Assembly: GCF_022378355.1 (NCBI RefSeq)
Contig: NZ_JAKMAJ010000005.1
Location: 1-64,000 of the forward strand
Direction: 5' to 3'
DNA from: Brenneria bubanii
GTDB lineage: Bacteria > Pseudomonadota > Gammaproteobacteria > Enterobacterales > Enterobacteriaceae
DNA: 64,000 nt
Made by a program: the position numbers and the translations under genes
The notes under the pieces: generated by a model
Told to the model about the DNA's origin: nothing
The model's input: the letters and a program-made list of their open reading frames with translations, nothing else
Database searches by the model: none
Shown here: positions 42,230-51,696 of the stretch, piece after piece
Position numbering within the stretch: the stretch's first letter is position 1
Layout of the letters: every line of letters begins with the position of its first letter

Positions 42230-42268
42230 CAGTCCATTGGTAGCTGTTGAGCCAGGGGCGGTAGCGTT
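42230..42268 (+). promoter_or_regulatory. JUMPStart element with RfaH ops site upstream of waaQ
   Basis: TGGTAGCTGTTGAGCCAGGG followed directly by the ops core GGCGGTAGCGT (42257-42267) matches the 39-bp JUMPStart consensus of enterobacterial polysaccharide operons. It lies 30 bp before the waaQ GTG start, in the leader where RNA polymerase would pause and recruit RfaH. RfaH is encoded 35 kb away in this window. The same 238-bp gap after waaL must also contain the waaQ promoter, which I could not place. Confidence 0.9.
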
Positions 42269-42297
42269 CTGTTACTTAAGGAAAGTAAGGAAAGCGA

Positions 42298-43368
42298 GTG
42301 AGTGAAAAGTCCCTTCCCTATCATCGTATTCTGGTTGTGAAACTGCGCTTTCACGGCGATATGCTGCTTACCACGCCGCTTATCAGCACGTTGAAGGCCC
42401 ATTATCCCGCTGCGCAGATCGATGTTCTGCTATACGAAGACACTCGCCCTATTCTGTCGAAAAATCCGGATATTCATCATCTCTACGGTTTAACAAGAAA
42501 AACGGCGAGCCTGCCGGAAAAGATAAAAGAATGCATCAGGCTACGGAATACGCTCAGGCGAAACCATTACGATCTGATCGTCAATCTGGCCGACCAGTGG
42601 CCGGTTGCGCTGCTAATTAAATCCCTGGCAAGCCGGAGCATCGCCATCGACCGCGGCGATAGCCTGAAAGGCAAATGGTGGCGTTCGCTGTTCAGCGAGT
42701 GCGTCAAGCCGCAGGGGGAACATGTCATCGAGCAGAATCGCTCGATGCTGGCGACGTTAGGCCTGCCGGCGGCGGCGGGCAGGGAACGGATGTCGCTGGT
42801 TTACGACGCGCATGACGCGGAGCGCATTTTCGCCTCGCATCCACATCTGCGGGAGCAGCCCTACGTGGTGATTCAACCCACGGCCAGACAGCTGTTTAAA
42901 TGCTGGGATAACGACAAGTTCGCCCAGGTTATTGATCATATGAAACAGAAGGGCTGGGAAGTCGTACTGACCTGCGGGCCTTCGTCGGACGATCTCGACA
43001 TGATCCGCGCGATTCACGACCAATGCGAATATAAGCCGGATATCACCCTCGCCGGCAAAACCAGCTTTCTGGAACTGGCCGCGTTAATCGACAAGGCGGT
43101 GCTCTACATCGGCGTGGATTCGGCGCCGATGCACATGGCTGCGGCGTTAAATACCCCCGCCGTGTGCCTGTTCGGTCCTACCGATCATAAGAAATGGCGG
43201 CCCTGGTCGGATAACAGCATCGTTATCTGGGCGGGGGATTATCAGGCCATGCCGGAGCGGCGGCATCTCGACCGAAGCCGCAAGTACCTCTCCTGCATTC
43301 CCGCTCAGGACGTGATCCAAGCGGCGGAGAACCTGTTCGCCGACCGCGACAGCCAGCAGGAAATATAA
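42298..43368 (+). CDS. waaQ: LPS core heptosyltransferase III WaaQ
   Basis: GT9 enzyme adding the branching third heptose to the inner core. The N-terminus VVKLRFHGDMLLTTPLISTL is characteristic. The C-terminal half has VIQPTARQLFKCWDNDKF and YIGVDSAPMHMAAALNTP (donor-binding). It is 356 residues. It starts with GTG at 42298 behind AAGGAAAG. It is the first gene after the JUMPStart/ops element and leads the long outer-core operon. Confidence 0.94.
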   Translation: MSEKSLPYHRILVVKLRFHGDMLLTTPLISTLKAHYPAAQIDVLLYEDTRPILSKNPDIHHLYGLTRKTASLPEKIKECIRLRNTLRRNHYDLIVNLADQWPVALLIKSLASRSIAIDRGDSLKGKWWRSLFSECVKPQGEHVIEQNRSMLATLGLPAAAGRERMSLVYDAHDAERIFASHPHLREQPYVVIQPTARQLFKCWDNDKFAQVIDHMKQKGWEVVLTCGPSSDDLDMIRAIHDQCEYKPDITLAGKTSFLELAALIDKAVLYIGVDSAPMHMAAALNTPAVCLFGPTDHKKWRPWSDNSIVIWAGDYQAMPERRHLDRSRKYLSCIPAQDVIQAAENLFADRDSQQEI

Positions 43369-43377
43369 GGAATCGCC

Positions 43378-44499
43378 ATGAATATCGCCATCTGCCTGTA
43401 CAAATATTTTCCTTTCGGCGGGCTCCAGCGCGACTTTTTCAGTATTGCCCAGGCCTGCGTAGCGCAGGGGCATCACGTCCGCGTTTATGTGCAGTCATGG
43501 CAAGGCGAAAAACCGGATAACCTGGAGATTATTCAGACGCCCGTATCCGGCGCCAGCAACCACGCCCGCAACCGTCGCTATGCCGAGTGGGTGCGGCGCC
43601 ATCTGCAACAGCATCCGGTCGATCGCGTGGTGGGCTTTAATAAAATGCCGGGACTGGATTTCTACTATGCGGCGGACGTGTGCTATGCGGAGAAAGTGGC
43701 GCAGGAAAAGGGATTTTTCTATCGCCTGACGCCGCGCTACCGCCACTACGCCGCGTTTGAGAAAGCGGTGTTCGAGCGTGCCGGCCACACTGAAATGCTA
43801 ATGCTGACCCAGCGCCAGATTGCTGATTTTAAAAAACATTACGCCACACAGGACGAACGCTTCTTCATTCTGCCGCCGGGTATCTCCCTCGACCGTAAAT
43901 ACGATCGCCGCGCGCCCGACACCCGCCTGACATTCCGGCGCGCGCAGGGTATTGATGAACACGCCATCGTGCTGCTTCAGGTCGGTTCCGATTTCAAACG
44001 CAAAGGCGTCGAGCGCAGCATCCGAGCCATCGCCAGCCTGCCGGACGAACTGCGCCGGCGCGTGGTGTATCTGGTCGTCGGACAGGATAAAGCCGAGCGC
44101 TACCAGTCGCTGGCAGCCCAGTCGGGCATTGGTGACAATGTGCGATTTTTCGCCGGTCGCGATGATATTGCGGACTTTATGGCCGCCGCCGATCTGCTGA
44201 TGCATCCAGCCTATCAGGAGGCGGCCGGCATCGTGCTGCTGGAAGCGATCGCCGCCGGGTTGCCGGTGATGGTCACCGAGGTGTGCGGCTATGCTTTTTA
44301 TATCGACAAGGCGCAGGCGGGACGCGTCATCCCTTCGCCATACAGCCAGGACGCGCTGAACGCCGCGTTGCAGGACGCGCTGAGCGCGCCGGACAGTTTA
44401 CGCAGCTGGGCGCACAATGCCCGCCGTTTTGCTGATAGCGAAGACTTATACAGTTTACCGGAGAAAGCCGCCTTGCTCATTTCAGGCGGCCATGAGTAA
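43378..44499 (+). CDS. waaG: LPS core glucosyltransferase I WaaG
   Basis: GT4 enzyme adding the first outer-core hexose to heptose II. It starts MNIAICLYKYFPFGGLQRDF, with the donor-binding PPGISLDRKYDRR and LLQVGSDFKRKGVER. The retaining-GT signature is EAAGIVLLEAIAAGLPV (Glu-x7-Glu). It is 373 residues (374 in E. coli). It lies nine bases after waaQ and abuts waaP. Confidence 0.95.
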   Translation: MNIAICLYKYFPFGGLQRDFFSIAQACVAQGHHVRVYVQSWQGEKPDNLEIIQTPVSGASNHARNRRYAEWVRRHLQQHPVDRVVGFNKMPGLDFYYAADVCYAEKVAQEKGFFYRLTPRYRHYAAFEKAVFERAGHTEMLMLTQRQIADFKKHYATQDERFFILPPGISLDRKYDRRAPDTRLTFRRAQGIDEHAIVLLQVGSDFKRKGVERSIRAIASLPDELRRRVVYLVVGQDKAERYQSLAAQSGIGDNVRFFAGRDDIADFMAAADLLMHPAYQEAAGIVLLEAIAAGLPVMVTEVCGYAFYIDKAQAGRVIPSPYSQDALNAALQDALSAPDSLRSWAHNARRFADSEDLYSLPEKAALLISGGHE

Positions 44500-45306
44500 A
44501 TGAGCAGCATGATTGAATTAAAACCACCTTTCGCTTCTTTATGGAAAAATAAAGATCCCTTTAAAGAAGTCGACAAGCTCGACGGCGAGATATTTCGGGC
44601 GCTTGAAAGCCGACGAACCTTACGTTTCACGTTGGGCGACCAGTCGTATTTTATCAAAATACATCGCGGCACCACGTTGAAAGAAGCGCTGAAAAACCTG
44701 CTTTCACTCAGGCTACCGGTATTGGGCGCCGATCGCGAATGGCATGCCATTCACCGTCTGGCCGAGGCGGGCGTAGACACCATGCGCGGCGTCGGCTTTG
44801 GTCAGCGTGGTTTGAATCCTTTGCGTCGCCACTCTTTTATTATTACGGAAGACCTTAACCCGGCGATCAGCCTAGAGGATTACTGCGCCGAGTGGCCGCG
44901 CAACCGGCCGCTGCCGCGGGAGAAAAGATCGATTATCCGCCGGGTGGCGGAAATGGTGCGCAACATGCACGCCAGCGGCGTTAACCACCGGGATTGCTAT
45001 ATCTGTCATTTTCTACTCCAACTGCCCTATACGCCGGGCAGCGACGAACTGAAAATATCGGTGATTGACTTGCATCGCTCCCAGATAAGGGCAAAGGTTC
45101 CCACCCGCTGGCGCAATAAAGATCTTATCGGTTTATATTTTTCGTCGCTGGATATCGGCCTGACAAAAACGGATATCTTTTATTTTCTGAAAATTTATTT
45201 TAATCAGCCGTTGCACACGATAGTGACAGCTGAAAAAAATCTGCTTGGCGAAGCCACCATTAAAGCCGAGAAGATAAAACGCAGAACCGAGCGTAAATCC
45301 CTCTAA
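44500..45306 (+). CDS. waaP: LPS core heptose I kinase WaaP
   Basis: Phosphorylates heptose I of the inner core, which strengthens the outer membrane through cation bridging. The protein-kinase-like fold is seen in [20 protein letters not shown] and the catalytic loop [13 protein letters not shown] with its Asp; [12 protein letters not shown] is the metal-binding part. It is 268 residues. ATG 44500 follows the waaG stop with no gap; an ATG three codons later (MIELKPPF) aligns better with the E. coli start. No waaY was recognised nearby. Confidence 0.94.
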   Translation: MSSMIELKPPFASLWKNKDPFKEVDKLDGEIFRALESRRTLRFTLGDQSYFIKIHRGTTLKEALKNLLSLRLPVLGADREWHAIHRLAEAGVDTMRGVGFGQRGLNPLRRHSFIITEDLNPAISLEDYCAEWPRNRPLPREKRSIIRRVAEMVRNMHASGVNHRDCYICHFLLQLPYTPGSDELKISVIDLHRSQIRAKVPTRWRNKDLIGLYFSSLDIGLTKTDIFYFLKIYFNQPLHTIVTAEKNLLGEATIKAEKIKRRTERKSL

Positions 45307-45328
45307 TCCACGGCAAGATTGAATCAAT

Positions 45329-46411
45329 ATGAATATACTCTTCGTTGGCGAAGCCGTATCCGGATTCGGCGGCATTGAAACGGTAATACAAAAGGTCACC
45401 CGTTTTCTCACTGACGATCCTGAAACCAGCAACAGCTATACGCTCTATTTCCTTTGCCGTGACGACAGAATGGACAAGCGCTGGCTTGCAGGTAAAAACG
45501 CGGTTTATGCGTACTCAAGTACTAAAATTTCATTTATACGACGGCTAAGGTTTATCTCCGCGCTACGACGCCATATTGAGACGACGCGCCCCGATGTGGT
45601 TATCGCTTTCGATACGCCCACCTGTCATATCGCTTCACGCTCTATTCAACGCAGTCGCAAAGCTATCCCGCTTGTTTCATGGATACATTATTCGCTAGAT
45701 CATAAAAAGCACGCCGATCGGGTACTTGCGGCAGATTACCACCTGGCGATCAGCTCCGGCATCAAACAACAGTTAATCGATCGCGGCGTGCCAGAGCAGC
45801 GTATTACAGTGATTTTTAATCCCGTAACGCCGCAAACGACGATTACTCCCCGTCCTGTCGATACCGACAGTGCGGTCTTTATCTACGTTGGAAGATTGAA
45901 GTTTACCGGTCAGAAACGGCTTAAAGATATGCTTGATGCGCTCTCTGGTCTGACGGGGAAGTGGGAATGCCATTTCATTGGCGATGGTTCCGATGCAGAG
46001 CAATGCAGGGACTATGCGCAAAAACAAGGCATTGACGAGCGCGTTCACTGGCATGGCTGGCAGGCTGCGCCATGGGACTATATCCAGCAAAACATCCCTC
46101 GCGTCTCTGCGTTCGTTATGAGCTCGGCGTTTGAAGGGCTCCCCATGACGCTGCTGGAAGCGATGTCCTACGGTATTTACTGCATCAGCAGCGACTGCCC
46201 CTCCGGACCGGGCGATATCATCAAAAATGACATCAATGGAAAGTTATATCCTCCCGGCGAAACCACTGCCCTGACATCTATCTTGCAAAGCATCATCAAT
46301 CAGGCAGCATTGCCGTCTGCCGATATTATTAAAGATTCGATAAGCCGTTTTTATGATGAAAAATATTATCAGGAAATCAAAGAGACGATTCGGTTTATAT
46401 CGAACCGCTAA
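45329..46411 (+). CDS. GT4 family LPS core glycosyltransferase (WaaB-like)
   Basis: A 360-residue GT-B glycosyltransferase. It begins MNILFVGEAVSGFGGIETVI with the acceptor-side glycine loop, and has FIYVGRLKFTGQKRLKDML and the Glu-x7-Glu type motif AFEGLPMTLLEAMSYGI. It resembles E. coli WaaB, the alpha-1,6-galactosyltransferase that decorates the first outer-core glucose, in length, motifs and placement after waaP. Donor sugar and linkage cannot be read from the sequence. Base composition is still close to the chromosome average. Confidence 0.83.
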   Translation: MNILFVGEAVSGFGGIETVIQKVTRFLTDDPETSNSYTLYFLCRDDRMDKRWLAGKNAVYAYSSTKISFIRRLRFISALRRHIETTRPDVVIAFDTPTCHIASRSIQRSRKAIPLVSWIHYSLDHKKHADRVLAADYHLAISSGIKQQLIDRGVPEQRITVIFNPVTPQTTITPRPVDTDSAVFIYVGRLKFTGQKRLKDMLDALSGLTGKWECHFIGDGSDAEQCRDYAQKQGIDERVHWHGWQAAPWDYIQQNIPRVSAFVMSSAFEGLPMTLLEAMSYGIYCISSDCPSGPGDIIKNDINGKLYPPGETTALTSILQSIINQAALPSADIIKDSISRFYDEKYYQEIKETIRFISNR

Positions 46412-46458
46412 TCGATTTCATCTGTCGCATCACGAAAAACGTTATTGCTGAGATTATT

Positions 46459-47481
46459 ATGTATTTCAATAAAAACGATGTTATTACCGAGACTATCGAA
46501 TTTTCATTTAGCGCCGAATCGGAAACCGGGCCGGCGTTAAATATTTCTTTCGGCACAGATAAAAATTTCCTTTTTGGCTGCGCCATTTCCATCGCATCCG
46601 TTTTGATGAATAATCCTTCTCAGCAGTTGGCCTTTCATGTTTTTACCGATACGCTGGAAACTGATGAACGGGAAAAATTCCGTGAACTGGCGCGAAAATA
46701 TAACACAACGATCACATTCTATATCGTTAACTGCGACTGGCTAAAACAGCTGCCCAGCACCAAGAATTGGTCTTATGCGATCTATTTCCGTTTTATTATT
46801 ACCGACTATTTCAGCAATACGCTGGATAAGATCGTTTATCTGGATTCCGACATTACCTGTAATGGTTCGCTACAGGAATTAATTGATTTAGATATCAGCC
46901 ACCATATCATTGCAGCGGTAGCTGAGGGTTCGCATAACTGGTGGGCTAAATGCGCACAAAGACTGGCGACGCCGGAAGTTGATAAGGGGTATTTTAACTC
47001 TGGTTTCCTGCTAATCAATTTAAAAAAATGGCATGATTTTCACGTCACACAGAAAACGATGAACCTGTTAACGGATAATAAAACCAAAGGGAAAATATCC
47101 TATCCCGATCAGGATATTCTTAATATTCTATTACCGGGCCATATCCTTTTTCTTGATAAGAAATACAATACGCAATTCAGTATTAACTATGAGCTTAAAT
47201 GTAAGCCCGGCCAGAGCTATCCTCATCCGATCAACGACAGTACCGTGTTTATCCACTATATCGGCCCGACCAAACCCTGGCATGCATGGGCGAACTATCC
47301 CAGCACCCATTTTTTTCAGCAGGCGAAGCAGGTTTCGCCCTGGAAAGATGCACCACTACAAAAGCCTCAGGATGCAAATCAGCTAAGATACTGTGCTAAG
47401 CATATGTTTCACCAAAAAAGATTTGGCTCATCGTTTATCACTTACCTTAAATACTTCGTAAAGAAGCTATCCAACCGATAA
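46459..47481 (+). CDS. GT8 family LPS core glycosyltransferase (WaaO/WaaI-like)
   Basis: A 340-residue GT-A enzyme of the GT8 family, which contains the outer-core glucosyl- and galactosyltransferases WaaI, WaaJ, WaaO and WaaR. NISFGTDKNFLFGCAISIAS is the N-terminal nucleotide site, LDSDITCNGSL holds the DxD metal motif, and YPDQDILNILLPG and HYIGPTKPWHAW are C-terminal hallmarks. It is the first of two tandem GT8 genes with nearly the same first residues (MYFNK). It probably adds the second outer-core hexose. Donor unknown. Confidence 0.85.
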   Translation: MYFNKNDVITETIEFSFSAESETGPALNISFGTDKNFLFGCAISIASVLMNNPSQQLAFHVFTDTLETDEREKFRELARKYNTTITFYIVNCDWLKQLPSTKNWSYAIYFRFIITDYFSNTLDKIVYLDSDITCNGSLQELIDLDISHHIIAAVAEGSHNWWAKCAQRLATPEVDKGYFNSGFLLINLKKWHDFHVTQKTMNLLTDNKTKGKISYPDQDILNILLPGHILFLDKKYNTQFSINYELKCKPGQSYPHPINDSTVFIHYIGPTKPWHAWANYPSTHFFQQAKQVSPWKDAPLQKPQDANQLRYCAKHMFHQKRFGSSFITYLKYFVKKLSNR

Positions 47482-47497
47482 TACTCACGAGAAAAAA

Positions 47498-48484
47498 ATG
47501 TATTTCAACAAAGACACTATTATCGAAAGAACGATAGATATCATAGGTAATGATACCGATAGCAATTTTTTTAACATTGCGTATGGCATAGATAAAAATT
47601 TTATTTTTGGCGCGGCCATTTCAGCAACCTCTATCGTCATCAACAATGATATCCCGCTAACTTTTCATTTATTTACTGATTATGTTGACGATGATATCGT
47701 CCATAGATTCACCACTATGGCGAATAAATTTCATGTGAATGTCCATCTATATAAGGTCAATACCGCGCAGCTAGCCGATTTGCCGCAAAATAGATGGCCA
47801 TGCTCCGCCTATTTTAGGCTTATCGCCTTTGATTACTTAAGCGACGCTATCGATACTTTGCTGTATCTAGATGCTGATGTAATGTGCAAAGGCAGCATTA
47901 AAGAATTATCAAAGCTTGAATTTAACTTGTCTATCTGTGCGGTTGTACCTGATATTAAAGAAACGCAAAAGCAATGTGCTACTCGATTAGAGAAACCCGA
48001 AATAGAGGAACATTATTTTAACTCAGGAGTAATGTTTGCTCATTTAAATAACTGGAAAATTAATCAATTAACTCAAAAGACCCTTTTATTTATCAAAGAA
48101 AACACTGCACTTAAATATCCTGATCAAGATGCGCTTAACATACTTCTATATCGGAAGACTATTATTCTTCCTAGAAAATTCAACTGCATCTACAGTATTA
48201 AAAGTGAACTAAAAGACAAGACGCATCAGGATTATAAAAAAATAATCAGTGATGAGAGTATATTTATTCACTACGTAGGCACTACCAAACCGTGGAGTGA
48301 ATGGGGCCAATATCCCTCAACCATTTTCTTCAAACAAGCCTATGAGCAATCAACCTGGCAAGATGTGCCACTTGCCAAAGCGGTAACACCTATCCAGTGG
48401 AAGAAAAAATCGAAGCATGAATTTAGAAAAGGGAAATTTATAAACGGGATCGTCAGTAGAATAAAATACATGAGTATAAAGTAA
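47498..48484 (+). CDS. GT8 family LPS core glycosyltransferase (WaaJ/WaaR-like)
   Basis: A 328-residue paralogue of the preceding gene, 16 bp downstream. The same layout is seen: NIAYGIDKNFIFGAAISATS, the DxD motif in YLDADVMCKGSI, YPDQDALNILLY and HYVGTTKPWSEW. It probably adds the next outer-core hexose. Codon use becomes more AT-rich through this gene (many AAA, TTA, ATA), marking the start of the foreign-looking tail of the operon. The two GT8 genes look like an old duplication followed by divergence. Confidence 0.84.
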   Translation: MYFNKDTIIERTIDIIGNDTDSNFFNIAYGIDKNFIFGAAISATSIVINNDIPLTFHLFTDYVDDDIVHRFTTMANKFHVNVHLYKVNTAQLADLPQNRWPCSAYFRLIAFDYLSDAIDTLLYLDADVMCKGSIKELSKLEFNLSICAVVPDIKETQKQCATRLEKPEIEEHYFNSGVMFAHLNNWKINQLTQKTLLFIKENTALKYPDQDALNILLYRKTIILPRKFNCIYSIKSELKDKTHQDYKKIISDESIFIHYVGTTKPWSEWGQYPSTIFFKQAYEQSTWQDVPLAKAVTPIQWKKKSKHEFRKGKFINGIVSRIKYMSIK

Positions 48485-48521
48485 TAAAAAATTCCATAGT
48501 ATAATTTTCGGCACCCATGAT

Positions 48522-49415
48522 ATGAATATAACATCTATTGTAATAATTTATAATTCAGCATTAAAAGATTCTGATACTCTCAAAAGTCTCTTAAGATGTA
48601 AACTTGAAAACATAAAGCTAGAATTATGTGTTTGGAATAATGGCCCGCATTTATTAGAGGAAAATGATGTTGCTGATTTTCTTTTTTTATGCTCACGAAA
48701 AAACATCAAAGTAAATATATATCAGGACACTAGAAACATTTCCTTATCCAAAATCTATAATTTTTTCATAAAAAAAGAATTTGATTACATTTCAATATTA
48801 GATCAAGACTCTATTTTACCTACTAATTTTTTAGAAAAAATATCCATCAATAGTAATTTCGATATTATAACTCCTAAAATAATGGTAAAAAAAGATGGCG
48901 AGTATGTTCAATATTATCCGCATTTAAACAATCGCCCTAATATAGTTATACCTGAAGGGAAGGTTGATTCAAAAATCATATCAGCCATGTCGGGGTTAAC
49001 ACTATCTAAAGATGCAACAAATAAAATCATGTCATTCAAAGGTTATATATTTGAGGAAAGGCTTGCATTTTATGGCATTGATAATGATATTTTTAGAACA
49101 ATTAATATGATGGAAAATCATAAATTATCGTTGTGCTGTTTAAATGAGATTCATCATTCATTATCCACACTCGATCTTGAAGAGGCTAAGAGCGAATTTA
49201 GAATGATAGAAATTTTCTATTTTAAATACTTTATAAGAATGGAGTATCAAAAAAAATCAATAACTAGCACAATATTTATTACTTTTCGAGATTTCATGCG
49301 AGGTAAAATGAGTTTCAGTAGAATGAAAAACTTAATTATTTTTTCATTTAAAAAATCACACCCTCGTTCTAAACATGAAATACCTAAAAATAAGATACCG
49401 ACGCATTATCTTTAA
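48522..49415 (+). CDS. GT2 family glycosyltransferase (rhamnosyltransferase-like)
   Basis: A 297-residue GT-A glycosyltransferase. It begins ITSIVIIYNS, has a typical middle segment (SLSKIYNFFI) and the metal-binding SILDQDSILP; the LDQDS form is common in GT2 rhamnosyltransferases, so rhamnose is a possible donor, but this is inference. A later part reads RLAFYGIDNDIFRTI. It is strongly AT-rich, about 30 percent GC by eye, compared with the first part of the operon. It follows the second GT8 gene by 37 bp. Confidence 0.75.
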   Translation: MNITSIVIIYNSALKDSDTLKSLLRCKLENIKLELCVWNNGPHLLEENDVADFLFLCSRKNIKVNIYQDTRNISLSKIYNFFIKKEFDYISILDQDSILPTNFLEKISINSNFDIITPKIMVKKDGEYVQYYPHLNNRPNIVIPEGKVDSKIISAMSGLTLSKDATNKIMSFKGYIFEERLAFYGIDNDIFRTINMMENHKLSLCCLNEIHHSLSTLDLEEAKSEFRMIEIFYFKYFIRMEYQKKSITSTIFITFRDFMRGKMSFSRMKNLIIFSFKKSHPRSKHEIPKNKIPTHYL

Positions 49416-49447
49416 AGAAAGAAAACTTTTCAGGGGAGCACGGCGAG

Positions 49448-49567
49448 TTGATTAAAAATACTGAAATCATAAATAGTTCCCGAAAAAATTCAGAAACATC
49501 TTACTTAAAAGAACATCTCTACAATGAATTATATAGTGTTGTAGCATGTGAAAAAATGAGGCATTAA
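49448..49567 (+). other. Possible 40-codon open frame, unassigned
   Basis: A TTG-initiated frame behind AGGGGAG encodes 39 residues containing EIINSSRKNSETSYLKEHL and VVACEKMRH. It ends 5 bp before the next glycosyltransferase start. It could be a small gene, a leader for the next gene, or a remnant of something larger; I do not recognise it. Confidence 0.25.
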
Positions 49568-49572
49568 ATTAT

Positions 49573-50826
49573 ATGCTATTTACTAAAAAAATAAATGGTG
49601 CAGTCACTAAATATAAGTTTTTAGGCATCACTATACTCAGAGTAAAAAAAACAGACATAATGACAGAATATAAACTCTTAGGAATATCTGTCAATAAAAC
49701 CACAATACCACCAGATAAAAAACTAGACAACAAAAAATTAATTGAAATATGCTCAGATAAAGAAGTTACATTATTCTTCGACCTATCTTTAGGCGGCGGA
49801 ACAGAAAGTTATTTTTTTAACATATTAGATAAAACAAGATACAACAATAGCATTGTTCGCGTTCAATATTTGAGATCATTTAAAACATATAAAATCACTC
49901 TATTTGATAAAAAAATGGAGTATATTTTAATATTGAAAAATCTATCATTGGTAGAAAAGTTTATTTCCAAGATACCCTTATCCAAAATTATTGTGAATAA
50001 CTTAGTCACATGGCCTAATACTTATGCTGTTCTAGAACTGATATGCAGGTTAAAAAAAGACAATGTGATCGTATCAATTCGAGGTCATGATTTTTTCCCT
50101 GTATGTCCATTTTTTAATTTAACAAAAAATGGAAAATTCTGTGGTATACCTCTTGGCAAAGGTTGTAGCGAATGTTTCCCTACAAATAAGCATGATGATA
50201 TTTCTGTATCACCTGGTATTGAAATTGATGTTTGGCGGGATAAATGGAATTATTTTTTAAAAAATTACGCTGATGAAATTATCGTATTTTCCCAATCAGG
50301 AAGAGACATATTTACTAAGGTCTACCCATGCTTAAGTAACAAAATAAAAATCGTTTTGCATGACATCCCATTCTTAAGAACAGTAAAAATACCAGCTCAT
50401 AAAAATATAAATATTGGTATATTAGGAAGTATCACGAGACAATCAAAAGGATCCGATATCTTAACTGAAATTGAATCTTATATAGAAACCATTTCAGATA
50501 TAAACATGGTTGTTATAGGAAATTATAACAATAAGACAGAAAAAACCAAAGTGATCGGGGAATACAAACGAGAGCAATTACCAAATATTTTAGAAAAAAA
50601 CGAAATAGATATTATATTTATACCATCAATCTGGCCTGAAACATTTTCCTATACTACATCAGAAGCAATAATTATGGATATGCCTGTAGCATGTTTTAAT
50701 TTAGGAGCTCCAGCGGAGCGCATTAGTGTATATAAGAAAGGGTTAATAATCAGTACAATTGATGCTAAATCAGCCATTTATGAAATAAAAAAATTTATTA
50801 CTGCAGGTTTACATCATGGGAATTAA
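49573..50826 (+). CDS. GT4-like glycosyltransferase with cysteine cluster and repeated N-terminal motif
   Basis: A 417-residue protein. The N-terminus has two copies of a short motif, YKFLGITILRVKK (about 14-26) and YKLLGISVNK (about 33-42), an element I have seen ahead of some surface-glycan glycosyltransferases. A GT-B body follows: glycine loop FFDLSLGGGTESYF, HDFFPVCPFFNL, and a donor-side region with GILGSITRQSKGSDIL and IFIPSIWPETFSYTTSEAI (Glu-x7-Glu type). Four cysteines lie in about 28 residues (VCPFF...KFCG...GCSECF), a possible metal site. Strongly AT-rich. It probably adds a sugar to the core. Its stop overlaps the next, broken gene. Confidence 0.75.
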   Translation: MLFTKKINGAVTKYKFLGITILRVKKTDIMTEYKLLGISVNKTTIPPDKKLDNKKLIEICSDKEVTLFFDLSLGGGTESYFFNILDKTRYNNSIVRVQYLRSFKTYKITLFDKKMEYILILKNLSLVEKFISKIPLSKIIVNNLVTWPNTYAVLELICRLKKDNVIVSIRGHDFFPVCPFFNLTKNGKFCGIPLGKGCSECFPTNKHDDISVSPGIEIDVWRDKWNYFLKNYADEIIVFSQSGRDIFTKVYPCLSNKIKIVLHDIPFLRTVKIPAHKNINIGILGSITRQSKGSDILTEIESYIETISDINMVVIGNYNNKTEKTKVIGEYKREQLPNILEKNEIDIIFIPSIWPETFSYTTSEAIIMDMPVACFNLGAPAERISVYKKGLIISTIDAKSAIYEIKKFITAGLHHGN

Positions 50827-51683
50827 AAATTTAATCAATAACTTAAAATATCTAAAAAAATAGACCTTAAGGAAAATATTGATAAAGAACATACAGCATC
50901 ATTAATCGAATCATTAAAGTATGAATTAGTTGATGATTTCAAAGAGTTACCCCCCTATTATAAAAAATGTCGACGAAACCATTAATGAGTTTATTGAACA
51001 AAGAGCCTCAATTTGCCGATTTGGTGATGGTGAATTGAATCTTATATGTAATAACAGTATTCCATTCCAGGTAGTTTCGTCAGCGTTATCAAAACGATTA
51101 ATAGATATCTTATCCTCTCACAATGATAAGATATTTATCGCTATCCCACGAGTGGGTTATTACAGAAAAAACTTAACTGATATAAATAAAAAATTTTGGC
51201 GCTCTTCAGAAGTAAGATTTCGTAGCATCGTGGAAAGAGATATATCGATTATTCTAAAACTTATTATAGCGCAGAAATAACACTAGCTTACTCATATTAT
51301 AAAAAATATGATTACTCCGCATATTTTGAAAAAATCAGACAAATATGGCAAAAAAAGACATTACAGTAATATGTGGCAACACAATCTTTGATACTATTGA
51401 AAATAATATTTTCGAAAATTAAAATCTATAGAATATCAATACGCGCCATCTATAAATGTTTTTGAAAGTTATGGTAATATTTTTAAAATGAAAAAAAATA
51501 AATGCATCTAGAGTTGTCATTATAATTCTTGGTCCAACAGCAAAAATATTATCCTATGATTTAGGTTGCTTTGGATATCAAGCTCTAGATTTAGGACATA
51601 TCGCAAAATCCTACGATTGGTATAAAAAACAAAAGAAGATCCATAGTCTAGATAATGCATTCAATTTCTTTGACCCTGATTAA
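50816..51683 (+). pseudogene. Broken GT-D (DUF1792) family glycosyltransferase gene
   Basis: Pieces of one GT-D fold glycosyltransferase appear in order but in different frames. MGIKNLINNLKYLKK starts at 50816, overlapping the previous stop. Then come KIDLKENIDKEHTASLIES, CRFGDGELNLI (the Asp-x-Glu metal motif) from 50930, AEITLAYSYYKKYDYSAYF, WQKKDITVICGNTIFDTI, SIEYQYAPSINVFESYG, and finally ILGPTAKILSYDLG and GYQALDLGHIAKSYDW, ending with TAA at 51681. About six frame changes separate them. Four coincide with homopolymers: A7 50854-50860, C6 50950-50955, A7 51350-51356, A8 51491-51498. The longest open piece (50930-51280) has only the N-terminal third. Most likely a decayed gene. Confidence 0.85.
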
Positions 51684-51696
51684 TAAGCGACATATT

